From NCBI RefSeq assembly GCF_002903165.1, contig NZ_PPSK01000003.1, forward strand, positions 1 through 64,000: 64,000 nt of DNA. Direction: 5' to 3'. Source of the stretch: Halopseudomonas oceani (GTDB lineage: Bacteria; Pseudomonadota; Gammaproteobacteria; Pseudomonadales; Pseudomonadaceae). The position numbers and the translations under genes were made by a program. Below are positions 38,318-48,673 of the stretch, piece by piece (positions within the stretch are counted from its first letter, which is position 1; every line of letters begins with the position of its first letter). The notes below the pieces were generated by a model. The model did not search any database, had not been told where the DNA came from, and worked only from the letters and a program-made list of their open reading frames with translations.

Positions 38318-39346
38318 ATGAAACTCAACGCCCCCCAGCTGGGCAAGCAGCTCAAGGATGAGCTGGCCGCCGTTTACATCATCAGTGGCGACGACCCACT
38401 CCTCTGCGGTGAGGCCTGCGATCTGATTCGCCGAGCCTGCCGCGCTGCCGGCAGCGAGGAGCGTCAGGTCTTTGATGTTGACCGCAGTTTCGACTGGTCT
38501 CAACTCTACGAGGCCAGCCACAGCCTTTCCCTGTTCGCCCAGAAGCGCTTGCTCGAACTGCGCATTCCGTCCGGCAAACCGGGTGACGCCGGTGCAAAGG
38601 CGCTGCTGGCCTACCTTGAGCAACCGGCAGAAGACACGACCCTACTGATCAGCCTGCCCAAACTCGATGGGGCTACCCAGCGCAGCAAGTGGGCGAAAAG
38701 CCTAATCGAGCACGCCGACAGCCGTTTCGTGCAAATCTGGCCGATTGAACCAGCACAGCTACCCAACTGGATTCGCGAACGCCTGCTTGCCGCTGGCCTG
38801 CAGGCCAGCGCTGAAGCGATTGACCTGCTGAGCGCTCGCGTGGAGGGCAACCTGTTGGCGGCCGCGCAGGAAATCGAGAAGCTCAAACTGTACTGTCCGG
38901 AAGGCCAACTGACACTCGATACCGTGCAGCAGGTCGTCGCCGACAGCGCCCGCTTTGACGTGTTCCACCTGAGTGACGCGATGCTGCAGGGCCAGCCGGA
39001 ACATGCCCTGCGCATGCTCAACGGCCTGCGTGGTGAGGGGGTGGAAGCCCCCGTTGTACTCTGGGCAGTAAGCCGCGAACTGCGGGCGCTGGCCGACATG
39101 GCTCAGCAGCAAAGTCGCGGAATACCGCTCGACAAGGTGTTTTCCAGCCAGCGTCCGCCGGTTTGGGACAAACGCAAACCACTGTTGCGCAACGCTCTGC
39201 AGCGCCATCCGGCGGCCGCCTGGGAGCGCTGGCTGAACGACGCTCAGACAGTAGACGAGCAGATCAAGGGGCAAGCGCCCGGCTCGCCGTGGGATGGTCT
39301 GGCGCGCATTCTGGTTGAGGCCTCTGGCGCGCGCCTGCCGCTGTAG
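38318..39346 (+). CDS. holA: DNA polymerase III subunit delta
   Basis: A 342-residue clamp-loader delta subunit. The opening MKLNAPQLGKQLKDELAAVYIISGDD is the usual HolA start (residue list broken off here), followed by the AAA-like N-terminal domain and the C-terminal collar domain (EGVEAPVVLWAVSRELRAL). It opens the beta clamp. Its stop abuts the stop of the convergent universal-stress gene. Confidence 0.93.
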   Translation: MKLNAPQLGKQLKDELAAVYIISGDDPLLCGEACDLIRRACRAAGSEERQVFDVDRSFDWSQLYEASHSLSLFAQKRLLELRIPSGKPGDAGAKALLAYLEQPAEDTTLLISLPKLDGATQRSKWAKSLIEHADSRFVQIWPIEPAQLPNWIRERLLAAGLQASAEAIDLLSARVEGNLLAAAQEIEKLKLYCPEGQLTLDTVQQVVADSARFDVFHLSDAMLQGQPEHALRMLNGLRGEGVEAPVVLWAVSRELRALADMAQQQSRGIPLDKVFSSQRPPVWDKRKPLLRNALQRHPAAAWERWLNDAQTVDEQIKGQAPGSPWDGLARILVEASGARLPL

Positions 39347-40204
39347 TCAGCGCAGCAGCAACAGCGGACAGTCGGTGCGCCGCAGCATGGACGTGGTTGT
39401 GCTACCGACCAGAAACTGGCGAATGCGCGAATGACCGTAAGCACCCATCACGATCAGGTCCATCTCACGCTCGCGCCGGCACAACAGCAGCACCTCTTCG
39501 ACCTCACCTGCGCGAATCTCTGCACTGGCAGCAAAGCCCTCTTCCTCCAGGCGCTTGCGAGCGGCTTCGATCGCCTGCCGCGCATCGGCGGTATCGGCGC
39601 CGACCAGCAGCAGATGGATTGACGCGCCAGCCAGCAGCGAGCTCTGCATCAACAGATCCAGCCCCTTGCGCACGCTGGGGCTGTTATCGAAGGCAATCAG
39701 CACCCGCTGCGGCGCCCGATACTCACCCGTCGTAATCAGCACCGGACGATGCATGGTACGAATGACGCTTTCCAACTGACTGCCAACCTGGCTGGCCGCG
39801 CTGCCGCCAGCCTCTCCTTGACGGCCCATGACCAGCAGGCGCACCTCTTCTTCAAGTTCCTGCAGGGTATCGACCAGCCCACCGTGACGCTGACGCAGCG
39901 TTGGCTCTGCAACTCCGTCCGCACGCACCCGCGCCGCAGCAGCGTCGAGCATCAGCTTGCCCTGCTCGCGCAGCAGCCGCGCACGCCGTTCATCCAGCTC
40001 GGCCAGCTCACCCAGCAGATGCTCGCGACTGCCCAGCCCGATACTGCCGGACAGGTCAGTCGGCATCGTCGAGGGAGCAGGTTCCAGCACGTGCAACAAC
40101 GCCAGCGGTGCCTTCAGCCGAAGGCTGGCCCAAGCCGCGTAGTCGCACACCGCCTCACTGGCAGCGGAACCGTCAATACATGCCAATACCCTTGCTTCGC
40201 TCAT
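39347..40204 (-). CDS. Tandem universal stress protein
   Basis: A 285-residue protein with two Usp domains (start ACIDGSAASEAVCDYAAWA; second half from RVLIAFDNSPSVRKGLDLL). The second domain ends in the ATP-binding signature GAYGHSRIRQFLVGSTT. Such tandem UspE-like proteins respond to stress or anaerobiosis. It lies 16 bases downstream of the SulP transporter gene on the same strand, so the two likely form an operon. Confidence 0.88.
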   Translation of the reverse strand: MSEARVLACIDGSAASEAVCDYAAWASLRLKAPLALLHVLEPAPSTMPTDLSGSIGLGSREHLLGELAELDERRARLLREQGKLMLDAAAARVRADGVAEPTLRQRHGGLVDTLQELEEEVRLLVMGRQGEAGGSAASQVGSQLESVIRTMHRPVLITTGEYRAPQRVLIAFDNSPSVRKGLDLLMQSSLLAGASIHLLLVGADTADARQAIEAARKRLEEEGFAASAEIRAGEVEEVLLLCRREREMDLIVMGAYGHSRIRQFLVGSTTTSMLRRTDCPLLLLR

Positions 40205-40220
40205 TCAGCCCTCCCGCTGA

Positions 40221-41714
40221 TCAGTGGCCACCGAGGTGATCAACCGCATCCGGCTTATCATGCACCCCGAAGCGGTCAACGATGGTGGCGCTGGCCTCGT
40301 TGAGCCCGATCACCTCAACTGCGGTACCTTCACGACGGAACTTGATCACTACCTTATCGAGCGCCCCCACGGCGGTGATATCCCAGAAGTGGGCGCGACT
40401 CAGGTCAATCACCACCCTATCAAGCGCTTCCTTGAAATCAAAGCCCGCGGCAAATTTGTCCGCAGAGCTGAAAAATACCTGGCCCACCACCTCGTAGCGA
40501 CGCTCACCACCATCGGCGCTCAACACACTGCCGATATGCAGGTAATGACCAATCTTGTTGGCGAAGAACATGGCCGCCAGCAGCACGCCGACAAACACGC
40601 CATAGGCCAGGTTATGGGTCGCCACCACCACCGATACGGTGGCGAGCATAACCAGATTGGTCGAAAGCGGGTGATGACGCAGGTTGCGGATCGAATCCCA
40701 GCTGAAGGTGCCGATCGAGACCATGATCATCACCGCCACCAGTGCTGCCATCGGAATCTGCCCGACCCAGTCACTGGCAAACACGACCAGTACCAGCAGC
40801 ACACTGCCGGCCACGAAGCACGACAGGCGAGTACGGCCGCCGGACTTCACGTTGATCACCGACTGACCAATCATCGCGCAGCCCGCCATGCCGCCAAGCA
40901 GGCCCGATGCGATATTCGCTACACCCTGGCCCTTGCACTCACGGTTCTTGTCGCTGCTGGTATCGGTTAGATCGTCGACAATCGTGGCTGTCATCATCGA
41001 CTCAAGCAGCCCAACCACCGCCATCGCGGCAGAGTACGGCAGAATGATCATCAGCGTGTCGAGGTTGAGTGGCACGTCCGGCCAGAGGAATACCGGCAGG
41101 GTATCCGGCAGCTCGCCCATGTCTGCCACAGTGCGGATATCAAGTCCCAGATAGATCGAGACAGCAGTCAGCAGCAGGATGCACACCAGCGGCGACGGTA
41201 TCACCTTGCCAATACCCGGCAGCAGCGGAAACAGGTAGATAATCCCCAGACCGGCAGCCGTCATGGCGTAGACATGCCAGGTCACGTCGGTCAGCTCAGG
41301 CAACTGCGCCATGAAAATCAGGATCGCCAGCGCATTGACGAAACCGGTCACCACCGAGCGCGAGACAAAGCGCATCAGCGAGCCGAGCCGCAGATAACCA
41401 GCGCAAATCTGCAACGCTCCGCACAGCAGCGAAGCCGCAAGCAGGTATTCCAGACCATGCTCACGCACCAGCGTCACCATCAGCAGCGCCATCGCGCCGG
41501 TCGCCGCCGAGATCATGCCCGGGCGTCCACCGGTAAACGCAATCACCACCGCGATGCAGAAAGAGGCATACAGGCCAACCTTGGGATCAACGCCGGCGAT
41601 AATGGAAAACGCAATCGCCTCCGGGATCAATGCCAATGCAACAACCAGCCCGGACAGCAGGTCGCCGCGCACGTTGGAGAACCATTCGTGGCGCAGGGTT
41701 TCGATAAAAGTCAT
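40221..41714 (-). CDS. SulP-family anion transporter with STAS domain
   Basis: A 497-residue inner-membrane transporter. The opening [20 protein letters not shown] and [21 protein letters not shown] (reported in parts) are SulP signatures. About 11-14 helices are followed by a cytoplasmic STAS domain ([21 protein letters not shown], residue about 420 on). SulP carriers move sulfate, bicarbonate or dicarboxylates; the substrate is not clear. Pairing with a stress protein is seen in some Pseudomonas. Confidence 0.87.
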   Translation of the reverse strand: MTFIETLRHEWFSNVRGDLLSGLVVALALIPEAIAFSIIAGVDPKVGLYASFCIAVVIAFTGGRPGMISAATGAMALLMVTLVREHGLEYLLAASLLCGALQICAGYLRLGSLMRFVSRSVVTGFVNALAILIFMAQLPELTDVTWHVYAMTAAGLGIIYLFPLLPGIGKVIPSPLVCILLLTAVSIYLGLDIRTVADMGELPDTLPVFLWPDVPLNLDTLMIILPYSAAMAVVGLLESMMTATIVDDLTDTSSDKNRECKGQGVANIASGLLGGMAGCAMIGQSVINVKSGGRTRLSCFVAGSVLLVLVVFASDWVGQIPMAALVAVMIMVSIGTFSWDSIRNLRHHPLSTNLVMLATVSVVVATHNLAYGVFVGVLLAAMFFANKIGHYLHIGSVLSADGGERRYEVVGQVFFSSADKFAAGFDFKEALDRVVIDLSRAHFWDITAVGALDKVVIKFRREGTAVEVIGLNEASATIVDRFGVHDKPDAVDHLGGH

Positions 41715-42042
41715 GGGTAGGCAAACCTGTTTTAAGTTCAGCAGACGTACACCGTAGCGTCGTCAGGTTGCGAGGCGCAGGCCCCTGATCACATCCAGCA
41801 ACAACGAAGCCACGCAGCCCGGGAAAATGCACAGGTGCGCAGACAGAGAACGGGGACGATAAAGGCCGCGAACTCTAGCACAAATGCCAGGACGCGGCCA
41901 TTTGCCGCCCTTGCCGAGCCACGCATCACCTGTCATTGTCTGGGGCTGCTGCCGGAACCTTTCCTGCGCGCCAACCTCCAACGGCTCAAGGACGGGGCTT
42001 ACGCAGCACCCGAAAGACCAGACAAGAATCCAGGGAAACTGC
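41715..42042. other. 328-bp intergenic region
   Basis: Between two divergent genes. A frame open from 41884 runs into the transglycosylase gene but lacks a signal peptide, so it is probably non-coding. No RNA gene, repeat or operator was seen. It must hold both promoters. Confidence 0.6.
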
Positions 42043-43335
42043 ATGCCCACACCTCCCAGCCGCAAGGCCCGCCTCCATCTGCTTGCTTCCATCAGCCTGA
42101 TCTGTCTCAGCGCCTGTGCAGGCACGCCCAGCGCCGCTGTCGCGCAGCCAGCACCGACCCAGCCAACCACCGCTGCCACGGCGGCCGCCCCAGTGGCAAC
42201 GCCCACGGCGGAAACCTTCAGCCGGTGGCGCGACCGCTTCCGCCAGGAGGCATTGGCCAAAGGCATCGACGCCGAGTTGTTTGACCGCGCCTTCGCGGGC
42301 GTCACCCCCGATCAGGATGTCATCAAGGCCGACCGCAGCCAGCCCGAGTTCTCCCGACCGGTGTGGGCATATCTCGACAGCGCCCTGTCGACCCAACGGG
42401 TCGCGACCGGACGCAGCCGCCTCAGCGCCCAGCGCGAGACGCTGGACGCCATCGAGCAGCGCTACGGCGTTGACCGGCATATCCTGGCCGCCATCTGGGG
42501 CCTAGAAAGCAACTACGGCCAGAACATGGGCAGCCGCCAGGTCATCCGCTCGCTGGCAACACTTGCCCATGAAGGCCGACGCCCCGGTTTTGCCCACGAC
42601 CAGCTGCTGGCCGCGTTGGACATTCTCCAGCACCGCGACATCGAACCTGGTGGCATGCTCGGCTCCTGGGCTGGCGCCATGGGCCAGACCCAGTTTATTC
42701 CGACCACCTACAACCAGTATGCGGTCGACTTTGACGGTAACGGCCGCCGTGACATCTGGAACTCCTCAGCTGATGCACTGGCCTCCGCAGCGCACTATCT
42801 GCAGCAGTCCGGCTGGCACAGCGGCCAGCCCTGGGGACAGGAGGTCCAGCTGCCGGCCGACTTTGACTATGCCCAGGCCGATCCGGCAGTGAAAAAGACC
42901 GTCGCCGAATGGCAGGCACTTGGCGTTACCGCTGCCGGCGGAAAGAGCCTCGCCAACAATCTGGCTGATCAACGTGCCGCACTGCTGCTGCCAGCCGGCC
43001 ACCGCGGCCCGGCCTTCCTGCTGCTGCACAACTTCAGCACCATCATGCGCTACAACAATTCGTCGAGCTATGCGCTCGCCATTGGCCTGCTGTCCGAGCG
43101 TTTCCAGGGTCGCGGCCAGATTCACGCGAGCTGGCCGACCGATGATCGCCCGCTATCGCGCAGCGAACGCATCGAACTGCAGACCTTGCTGACCCGGAAG
43201 GGGCTTGAGCCAGGCGGCATCGACGGCATCATCGGCGCCAACACGCGCCGGGCTATCCGCAGCTTCCAGCAACAGCAACGCTGGCCAGCTGACGGCTACG
43301 CGTCAGTCGAGCTGCTGGACGCCCTGCGCAAGTAA
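42043..43335 (+). CDS. Lipoprotein lytic transglycosylase, MltB family, with peptidoglycan-binding domain (SltB3-like)
   Basis: A 430-residue protein with a lipobox (LICLSAC) at residue 25. The MltB-type catalytic domain has the Glu in [12 protein letters not shown] (near residue 155). [23 protein letters not shown] follows. A PG_binding_1 domain forms the C-terminus ([20 protein letters not shown]). I recall a counterpart in P. aeruginosa called SltB3. The ATG at 42043 follows an AGGGA ribosome binding site. Confidence 0.9.
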   Translation: MPTPPSRKARLHLLASISLICLSACAGTPSAAVAQPAPTQPTTAATAAAPVATPTAETFSRWRDRFRQEALAKGIDAELFDRAFAGVTPDQDVIKADRSQPEFSRPVWAYLDSALSTQRVATGRSRLSAQRETLDAIEQRYGVDRHILAAIWGLESNYGQNMGSRQVIRSLATLAHEGRRPGFAHDQLLAALDILQHRDIEPGGMLGSWAGAMGQTQFIPTTYNQYAVDFDGNGRRDIWNSSADALASAAHYLQQSGWHSGQPWGQEVQLPADFDYAQADPAVKKTVAEWQALGVTAAGGKSLANNLADQRAALLLPAGHRGPAFLLLHNFSTIMRYNNSSSYALAIGLLSERFQGRGQIHASWPTDDRPLSRSERIELQTLLTRKGLEPGGIDGIIGANTRRAIRSFQQQQRWPADGYASVELLDALRK

Positions 43336-43345
43336 TGGACGCCTC

Positions 43346-43368
43346 GCGCGCAGCACGGTGCTGCGCGC
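43346..43368 (+). terminator. GC-rich hairpin after the transglycosylase gene
   Basis: GCGCGCAG and CTGCGCGC with a short loop (43346-43368). No T-run follows, so a terminator is uncertain. It lies 10 bases after the stop codon and just before the lipA promoter region (TAGAAT at 43387-43392). Confidence 0.4.
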
Positions 43369-43386
43369 ACGCCCCATTCCCTGTGT

Positions 43387-43392
43387 TAGAAT
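43387..43392 (+). promoter_or_regulatory. lipA promoter -10 box
   Basis: TAGAAT, preceded by GT, is 71 bases before the lipA ATG. The -35 side is not conserved. Confidence 0.4.
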
Positions 43393-43462
43393 CCGCGCTG
43401 GCCACAAGCCGCACCGTGCCCTTGCGCACTTTACGGAGTCTCTACCAGGAGCCCTGCCGAAC

Positions 43463-44512
43463 ATGTCCGACACCCCGCAGAAGTCCGTTGCCAGTGGCGA
43501 GAAGTTTCGCAACGCCCAAGGCATTGCCGCGATCAAGGATGGTCAGAAACGACGCGCCAGCGCCGACCCCCAGGTTTTTTCGCCAAAACCCAAGTGGTTG
43601 CGGGTCAAGGCGCCAGGCGGCGACCGCTTCGAAGCCGTCAAGCGCAACGTCAGTGAACACCGTCTAAGTACGGTCTGCCAGGAATCCCACTGCCCGAACA
43701 TGGGCGAGTGCTGGTCAAACGGCACCGCTACCATCATGCTGATGGGGTCGGTCTGCACCAGGGCCTGCCGCTTCTGCGCGGTCGATACCGGTAACCCGAA
43801 TGGCTGGCTGGATCGGGAAGAGCCGGAGAATACCGCCAAGTCCGTTGAGCTAATGGCGCTACGCTACATCGTGCTGACCTCGGTCGACCGCGATGATCTG
43901 ACCGACGGCGGCGCGGCTCACTACGCAGCCTGCGTTCGCGCTATCAAGGCGCGTACACCACAGGTAGTCGTCGAGGCCCTTACGCCTGACTTCGACGGCG
44001 AGCTGAGTGCGATTGAAGCGGTGGTTGATTCGGGCCTGGAAGTTTTCGCCCAGAACGTGGAAACCGTGGAGCGCCTGACCCATGAAGTACGCGACCCGCG
44101 TGCCGGTTACCGCAAGACGCTGGACGTGCTGGCCCACGCCAAGAAACACCGCCCTCAGGTGTTGACCAAGACCAGTCTGATGGTCGGGCTGGGCGAAACC
44201 GACGATGAAATTCTGCAGACCTTCAAAGAACTGCGCGAGATCGGTGTCGACATCGTTACCCTCGGTCAGTATCTGCAGCCGACCCGCAACCATTTGGCAG
44301 TAAAGCGCTGGGTGAGCCCGGAGGAATTCAACCGTTATCGCGAGATCGGTCTGGAAATGGGCTTCATGGAGGTCGCAGCCGGCCCGCTGGTGCGCTCCAG
44401 CTACCGTGCTGACCGGGTCTTCGAGAAAAACAACCTGGGCCTGGCTGCACCGGCTCCGGTGCCGGGCCAGGCTGTCGATGCCAGCCTGATTCCCACCCTG
44501 AATCTCAGCTAA
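43463..44512 (+). CDS. lipA: Lipoyl synthase
   Basis: A 349-residue radical-SAM enzyme. It carries two iron-sulfur cluster motifs: [12 protein letters not shown] (C-x4-C-x5-C, auxiliary cluster) near residue 70 and [10 protein letters not shown] (CxxxCxxC) near residue 96, and the C-terminal RSSYRAD serine. It inserts two sulfur atoms into the octanoyl group of lipoyl domains. The ATG at 43463 matches homologues. Convergent with lipB, which supplies its substrate. Confidence 0.96.
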   Translation: MSDTPQKSVASGEKFRNAQGIAAIKDGQKRRASADPQVFSPKPKWLRVKAPGGDRFEAVKRNVSEHRLSTVCQESHCPNMGECWSNGTATIMLMGSVCTRACRFCAVDTGNPNGWLDREEPENTAKSVELMALRYIVLTSVDRDDLTDGGAAHYAACVRAIKARTPQVVVEALTPDFDGELSAIEAVVDSGLEVFAQNVETVERLTHEVRDPRAGYRKTLDVLAHAKKHRPQVLTKTSLMVGLGETDDEILQTFKELREIGVDIVTLGQYLQPTRNHLAVKRWVSPEEFNRYREIGLEMGFMEVAAGPLVRSSYRADRVFEKNNLGLAAPAPVPGQAVDASLIPTLNLS

Positions 44513-44527
44513 CGCCAGGTCTGACTC

Positions 44528-44554
44528 GGGCGCGCAGCAATCAGCAGCGCGCCC
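44528..44554. terminator. GC-rich hairpin between lipA and lipB
   Basis: GGGCGCGC (44528-44535) pairs with GCGCGCCC (44547-44554). It lies between convergent genes; T-run is weak (TCCCCTCT). Confidence 0.45.
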
Positions 44555-44563
44555 TCCCCTCTA

Positions 44564-45196
44564 CTACTCTGCGGCGTAACCCAAACGTTTGCGCAGCGCC
44601 TCCGCCAATTGCTCCTCGACCAGGCCGATATCAACCGGCCCTTCGACATGCTCGCTGAGCTGGGTCATGCGCAGACCTGCGTAACCACAGGGGTTGATCC
44701 GCCGGAACGGCTCCATATCCATATCCAGATTCAGTGCCAGACCGTGGAAGGAGCAACCACGCCGTACCCGCAGCCCCAGCGACGCAATCTTGTCACCCGC
44801 CACGTAGACACCGGGGGCGTCCGCGCGCGGCGCCGCGTCAACGCCGTAGAGCGCCAACACGTCCACCAAACTCTGTTCCATGGCGGTCACCAGATCGCGC
44901 ACACCCAGGTTCTTGCGTCGCAGATCCAGCATCAGATAGCCAACCAGCTGACCCGGACCGTGATAAGTCACCTGTCCCCCGCGCTCGGCCTGAATGACCG
45001 GAATGTCGCCAGGTGCCAGCACATGCTCTGCCTTGCCCGCCTGCCCCTGAGTAAACACACGGGGGTGCTGCAGCAACCAGATTTCATCGGGGGTATCGGG
45101 GCCACGCTCCTCGGTGAGCCGACGCATGGCCTCCAGGGTGGGCTGGTAATCCACCAGCCCGAGATGGCGAATCACCAGCTCCGCGGGACCTTCCAT
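44564..45196 (-). CDS. lipB: Octanoyltransferase
   Basis: A 210-residue enzyme that moves the octanoyl group from ACP to lipoyl domains. The motifs [13 protein letters not shown], the catalytic Lys in [18 protein letters not shown] and the catalytic Cys in RINPCGYAG are all present. The ATG at 45196 overlaps the ybeD stop (TGATG), so the genes are coupled. Confidence 0.95.
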   Translation of the reverse strand: MEGPAELVIRHLGLVDYQPTLEAMRRLTEERGPDTPDEIWLLQHPRVFTQGQAGKAEHVLAPGDIPVIQAERGGQVTYHGPGQLVGYLMLDLRRKNLGVRDLVTAMEQSLVDVLALYGVDAAPRADAPGVYVAGDKIASLGLRVRRGCSFHGLALNLDMDMEPFRRINPCGYAGLRMTQLSEHVEGPVDIGLVEEQLAEALRKRLGYAAE

Positions 45197-45474
45197 CAAA
45201 GCACCATATGCACGCGGCCAGTCGCCTTGAGGTCGCGGTGCAGGGCTTCAAGCTGCTCCTGTCCGGTTGCAGTAATGACCACACGCAGGGACAGGAAGCG
45301 CCCATTCTTGCTGTCTTTCAGCTCAATGGTGGTGGTATCGATACCAGGCGCGTGCTTCTCCACGACCTGACAGATCACCTCGGCAAAATCATCACCGGCG
45401 GTGCCAATTACCTTGATCGGATACTGACAGGGAAACTCGATCTTGGGAGCCTGCGGCTCGGTTACGTCAGACAT
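45196..45474 (-). CDS. ybeD: YbeD / DUF493 protein
   Basis: A 92-residue ferredoxin-like (ACT-like) protein between dacA and lipB, its invariant place in many gammaproteobacteria. Its role is unproven. The opening of the domain, [14 protein letters not shown], is typical. Confidence 0.92.
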   Translation of the reverse strand: MSDVTEPQAPKIEFPCQYPIKVIGTAGDDFAEVICQVVEKHAPGIDTTTIELKDSKNGRFLSLRVVITATGQEQLEALHRDLKATGRVHMVL

Positions 45475-45486
45475 ACTCGGCCCTCC

Positions 45487-46686
45487 TTACTCGAACAGGC
45501 CGTAGAAGAACAGGCGAATGCTGTCCCACAGACGACCAACGAAACCAGCCTCATCGACGGCTGTGAGTGCCACCAGAGGTGCCTTGTGAACCACCTCATC
45601 ACCCAGTTTCACTTCAACTTCACCCAACACGTCGCCCACCTGAATCGGAGCAATGATCGGCTTGTTCAGGGTCAGACTGGCTTCCAGCTTGTCAGCCTGG
45701 CCCTTTGGCAGGGTTAGCATCAGACCGTCCTGAAGGCCGAGCTGAACTGTGTCCTGAGCGCCCTTCCAGACTCGCTCATCAGCCAGAACCTGGCCCGGCT
45801 GATAGAAGGTCTTGGTTTCGAAGAAGCGGAAGCCCCAGGTCAGCAATTTCTGGGTTTCTGCAGCCCGGGCCTGCTCGCTGCTGGTACCCATGACCACCGA
45901 GATCAGGCGCATGTCATCACGCTTGGCAGAGGCGACCAGACAGAAACCCGCTTCGTCGGTATGGCCAGTTTTCAGACCATCTACGGTGCTGTCACGCCAC
46001 AGCATCAGGTTACGGTTGGGCTGGCGGATATCGTTCCAGACAAACTCCTTCTCGCCATAGATGGCGTAGTGGGATTTCGGGTCGTCACGAATGATTGCCT
46101 GCGCCAGAATCGCCAGGTCACGGGCAGAAGCGTAGTGATCCTCGGCCGGCCAGCCGGTGGCGTTGACGAAATGACTATTGGTCATACCCAGACGCTGCGC
46201 CTGTGCGTTCATCAGGTCGGCGAAAGCGTCCTCGCTGCCGGCAACATGCTCGGCCAGCGCGATACTCGCGTCGTTACCCGATTGAATGATGACACCACGC
46301 AGCAGGTCGATCACCGGCACCTGGTTACCAACGCGGATGAACATTTTGGAACCACCCATGCGCCAGGCCTTCTCGCTGACCAGCACTGGATCGTTCTCGC
46401 TAATCTGACCGCGCTTGATTTCCTGACTGACGATATAGCTGGTCATCATCTTGGTCAGACTGGCCGGCGGCAGCGGTGTGTCCGCGTTGTGGTCGACCAG
46501 CACGGCACCGCTGTTGGCGTCAATCAGCAGGTAACTGGACGCAGCCAGCTCCGGCGCTGTTGGCACGATAGGCGCCGCCGCAGCGGGTGCATTCAACGTC
46601 GGACGAGAGGGTGTCTGCGCATTGGCCGTCAACGACAGGGTCGCGACAGAGGTAATCAGCAGGGTCGAAATCAGTTTTTTCAACAT
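45487..46686 (-). CDS. dacA: D-alanyl-D-alanine carboxypeptidase (PBP5/6 type)
   Basis: A 399-residue penicillin-binding protein with a Sec signal peptide (LLITSVATLSLTANAQ). The three active-site motifs are visible: S-x-x-K in PPASLTKMM, S-x-N in IQSGNDAS, and K-T-G in VDGLKTGHTDEAG. The C-terminus is an amphipathic membrane anchor (WDSIRLFFYGLFE). It trims pentapeptide stems. In P. aeruginosa the equivalent is named dacC. Start at ATG 46686; an upstream GTG-in-frame region is less likely. Confidence 0.94.
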   Translation of the reverse strand: MLKKLISTLLITSVATLSLTANAQTPSRPTLNAPAAAAPIVPTAPELAASSYLLIDANSGAVLVDHNADTPLPPASLTKMMTSYIVSQEIKRGQISENDPVLVSEKAWRMGGSKMFIRVGNQVPVIDLLRGVIIQSGNDASIALAEHVAGSEDAFADLMNAQAQRLGMTNSHFVNATGWPAEDHYASARDLAILAQAIIRDDPKSHYAIYGEKEFVWNDIRQPNRNLMLWRDSTVDGLKTGHTDEAGFCLVASAKRDDMRLISVVMGTSSEQARAAETQKLLTWGFRFFETKTFYQPGQVLADERVWKGAQDTVQLGLQDGLMLTLPKGQADKLEASLTLNKPIIAPIQVGDVLGEVEVKLGDEVVHKAPLVALTAVDEAGFVGRLWDSIRLFFYGLFE

Positions 46687-46730
46687 GGTGCTCACAATCA
46701 GTGGTGGGTTGCGTTTCCGCGGGTACAAAA

Positions 46731-47642
46731 TTAGTTAGCGGTGACCAGAGCCGGAGTCCCCAGATTGGCCACGCGTAGGGTTTCCATCATCCGCCGGGCC
46801 TCGTCCTGCGTGCTCAGAGGCCCGACCCGGACCCGATGCAGGGTACGGGAGTCAATCTGCACGGGGCTTACCCGGACATTGTTGCCGACCACCCCCATCA
46901 CGCGCTGACGCAGCGCTTGGGCGGCCTGGTCGGACGAAAAGGCACCAACTTGCAGGTAGTAACCGCCCGCCTGTACGTTCTCGACCGGCTCCGCTGGCAA
47001 CGCCGCCGCCACCGGCGCCTCGGCTACCGCTTCGCGAGTAACCAGATAGCTCGGATTATTCTGTTGCTGCCAGGCTACCGGGTCGATCCCCTCGACCCGC
47101 ACATGGGCTGTCCCCTGATCGGCATAACCCAGTTTTTTTGCCGCTGCAAAGGACAGGTCGATGATGCGGTCCGAATAGAACGGCCCACGATCGTTGACCC
47201 GAACGATCACCTGACGACCGTTCTCCAGATTGGTGACCTTTACGTAGGTTGGTAGCGGCAATGTCTTGTGTGCTGCCGACATGCCGTAAAGGTCATACAC
47301 CTCGCCATTGGCGGTGTGCTGACCATGAAACTTGGTGCCATACCAGGACGCCGTCCCCTCTTCCCGATAGCTGCGGCCATCCTGCATCGGCTGATAGCGC
47401 TGCCCGAGCACGGTGTAGGGAGATGCCTTGTACGCGCCAGTGTGCGGGGTAGGAACTGCATCCGGGATCAGCGAGACGTCCTGCATGTAACTGGGCGGGC
47501 CATCATGCAGCGGCCGGGCACCGCCAGTCTCTCCGCCGGAACCGGCGGCAGGCCCGCTCTGGGGAGTCGAAGAACAGGCCGCCAGCAGCACTAGGCCGCC
47601 AAACAGTAGATAACGCGTAGATGACAGGACAATCGGCATCAT
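46731..47642 (-). CDS. rlpA: RlpA septal-ring lytic transglycosylase
   Basis: A 303-residue lipoprotein (lipobox LLAAC). The double-psi beta-barrel RlpA domain (EGTASWYGTKFHGQHTANGE, catalytic Asp in VNDRGPF) is followed by a C-terminal SPOR domain (residues about 225-300, YYLQVGAFSSDQAAQ). It cleaves denuded septal glycan strands. Its ATG overlaps the mltB stop (ATGATG). Confidence 0.94.
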   Translation of the reverse strand: MMPIVLSSTRYLLFGGLVLLAACSSTPQSGPAAGSGGETGGARPLHDGPPSYMQDVSLIPDAVPTPHTGAYKASPYTVLGQRYQPMQDGRSYREEGTASWYGTKFHGQHTANGEVYDLYGMSAAHKTLPLPTYVKVTNLENGRQVIVRVNDRGPFYSDRIIDLSFAAAKKLGYADQGTAHVRVEGIDPVAWQQQNNPSYLVTREAVAEAPVAAALPAEPVENVQAGGYYLQVGAFSSDQAAQALRQRVMGVVGNNVRVSPVQIDSRTLHRVRVGPLSTQDEARRMMETLRVANLGTPALVTAN

Positions 47643-48673
47643 TCGGGCCTGGCCTCACGTAACAGGTCTGCGAGTTGATGTACCACCATGGCATACATGA
47701 CGCTGCGATTGTAGCGGGTGATGACGTACAGGTTGTTCAGACCCACCCAGTACTGCATTCGTTCCCCGGTATCGAATTCGAACGCCATGACCTGCTCATC
47801 GTCCGCCAGCGGCGCAGCGGGTGTCCAGCCCAACGCCTTCAGCTCACCGATGCTCTGGCGCGCTTCAAGGCCCTTGGGCTCGGTCAGCCCGTCCCGGAAA
47901 CGCTCGCCGGTAACCTGGGCCTCAATGGCCACCTGAGCACCGTGGGTCCAGCCGTGCTGGTGGAAATAGTTGGCAACACTGCCGATGGCATCAACCGGGT
48001 TATTCCAGATATCAACCTTGCCATCATGGTCAAAATCGACCGCGTAGGCCTGATAGCTGGACGGGATGAACTGACCGAAGCCCATGGCGCCGGCATACGA
48101 CCCCTTGAGCGTCAGCGGATCAATCTGCTGCTCCCGGGTCAGCACCATATAACTCATCAGTTGCTTGCGGAAAAAGTCGGCGCGCGGCGGATAGTCAAAC
48201 CCCAGGGTCGCCAGCGCATCCAGTACCCGGTAAGAGCCCATGTTCCGCCCGTAGAAGGTCTCCACGCCAATGATCGCCAGAATCACTTCCGGCTCGACAC
48301 CGTACTCCTGCTCGGCGCGCGCCAGGGTGTCGGCGTGCTCGGCCCAGAACGCCAGACCACGCTCGATCCGCTGATCGGTAATAAAGATCGCACGGTACTC
48401 GTGCCACGGCTTGACCCGCTCAGCCGGGCGCGAAATCGCCTTGATGATGTTTTCCTGATGCACCGCCTGGTCCAGCAGGGCCTGCACGTGCTCGGCATTG
48501 AAGCCGTGCTCGCTTTGCATCTGCTGAATGAAGTCCGGTACACCGGGATGCTCCGGACCGTAGTCGGCGGCCTGCGCGCACAGGCTACCGACGCCGAGGG
48601 CGACCACCAGGGTAGAACGCATGAAGCGCGAAGCCACGACCGAGCCGGCGCGACGAAACAACGAAGATACCAT
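47639..48673 (-). CDS. mltB: Membrane-bound lytic transglycosylase MltB (SltB1-like)
   Basis: About 344 residues with a signal peptide (RSTLVVALGVGSLCAQA). The catalytic Glu lies in IIGVETFYGRNMGSY, followed by GAMGFGQFIPSSYQAY. It degrades peptidoglycan to anhydro-muropeptides. I chose ATG 48673, which overlaps the rodA stop by one base (TGATG); an ATG 18 bases earlier (48691) is also in frame. No lipobox, so it is probably soluble in the periplasm, as with SltB1. Confidence 0.88.
   Translation of the reverse strand: MVSSLFRRAGSVVASRFMRSTLVVALGVGSLCAQAADYGPEHPGVPDFIQQMQSEHGFNAEHVQALLDQAVHQENIIKAISRPAERVKPWHEYRAIFITDQRIERGLAFWAEHADTLARAEQEYGVEPEVILAIIGVETFYGRNMGSYRVLDALATLGFDYPPRADFFRKQLMSYMVLTREQQIDPLTLKGSYAGAMGFGQFIPSSYQAYAVDFDHDGKVDIWNNPVDAIGSVANYFHQHGWTHGAQVAIEAQVTGERFRDGLTEPKGLEARQSIGELKALGWTPAAPLADDEQVMAFEFDTGERMQYWVGLNNLYVITRYNRSVMYAMVVHQLADLLREARPE

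Noticed and set aside
41884-42042. Extended start of the MltB-type lipoprotein
   Set aside because: The lipobox needs the start at 42043, which has a good ribosome binding site.
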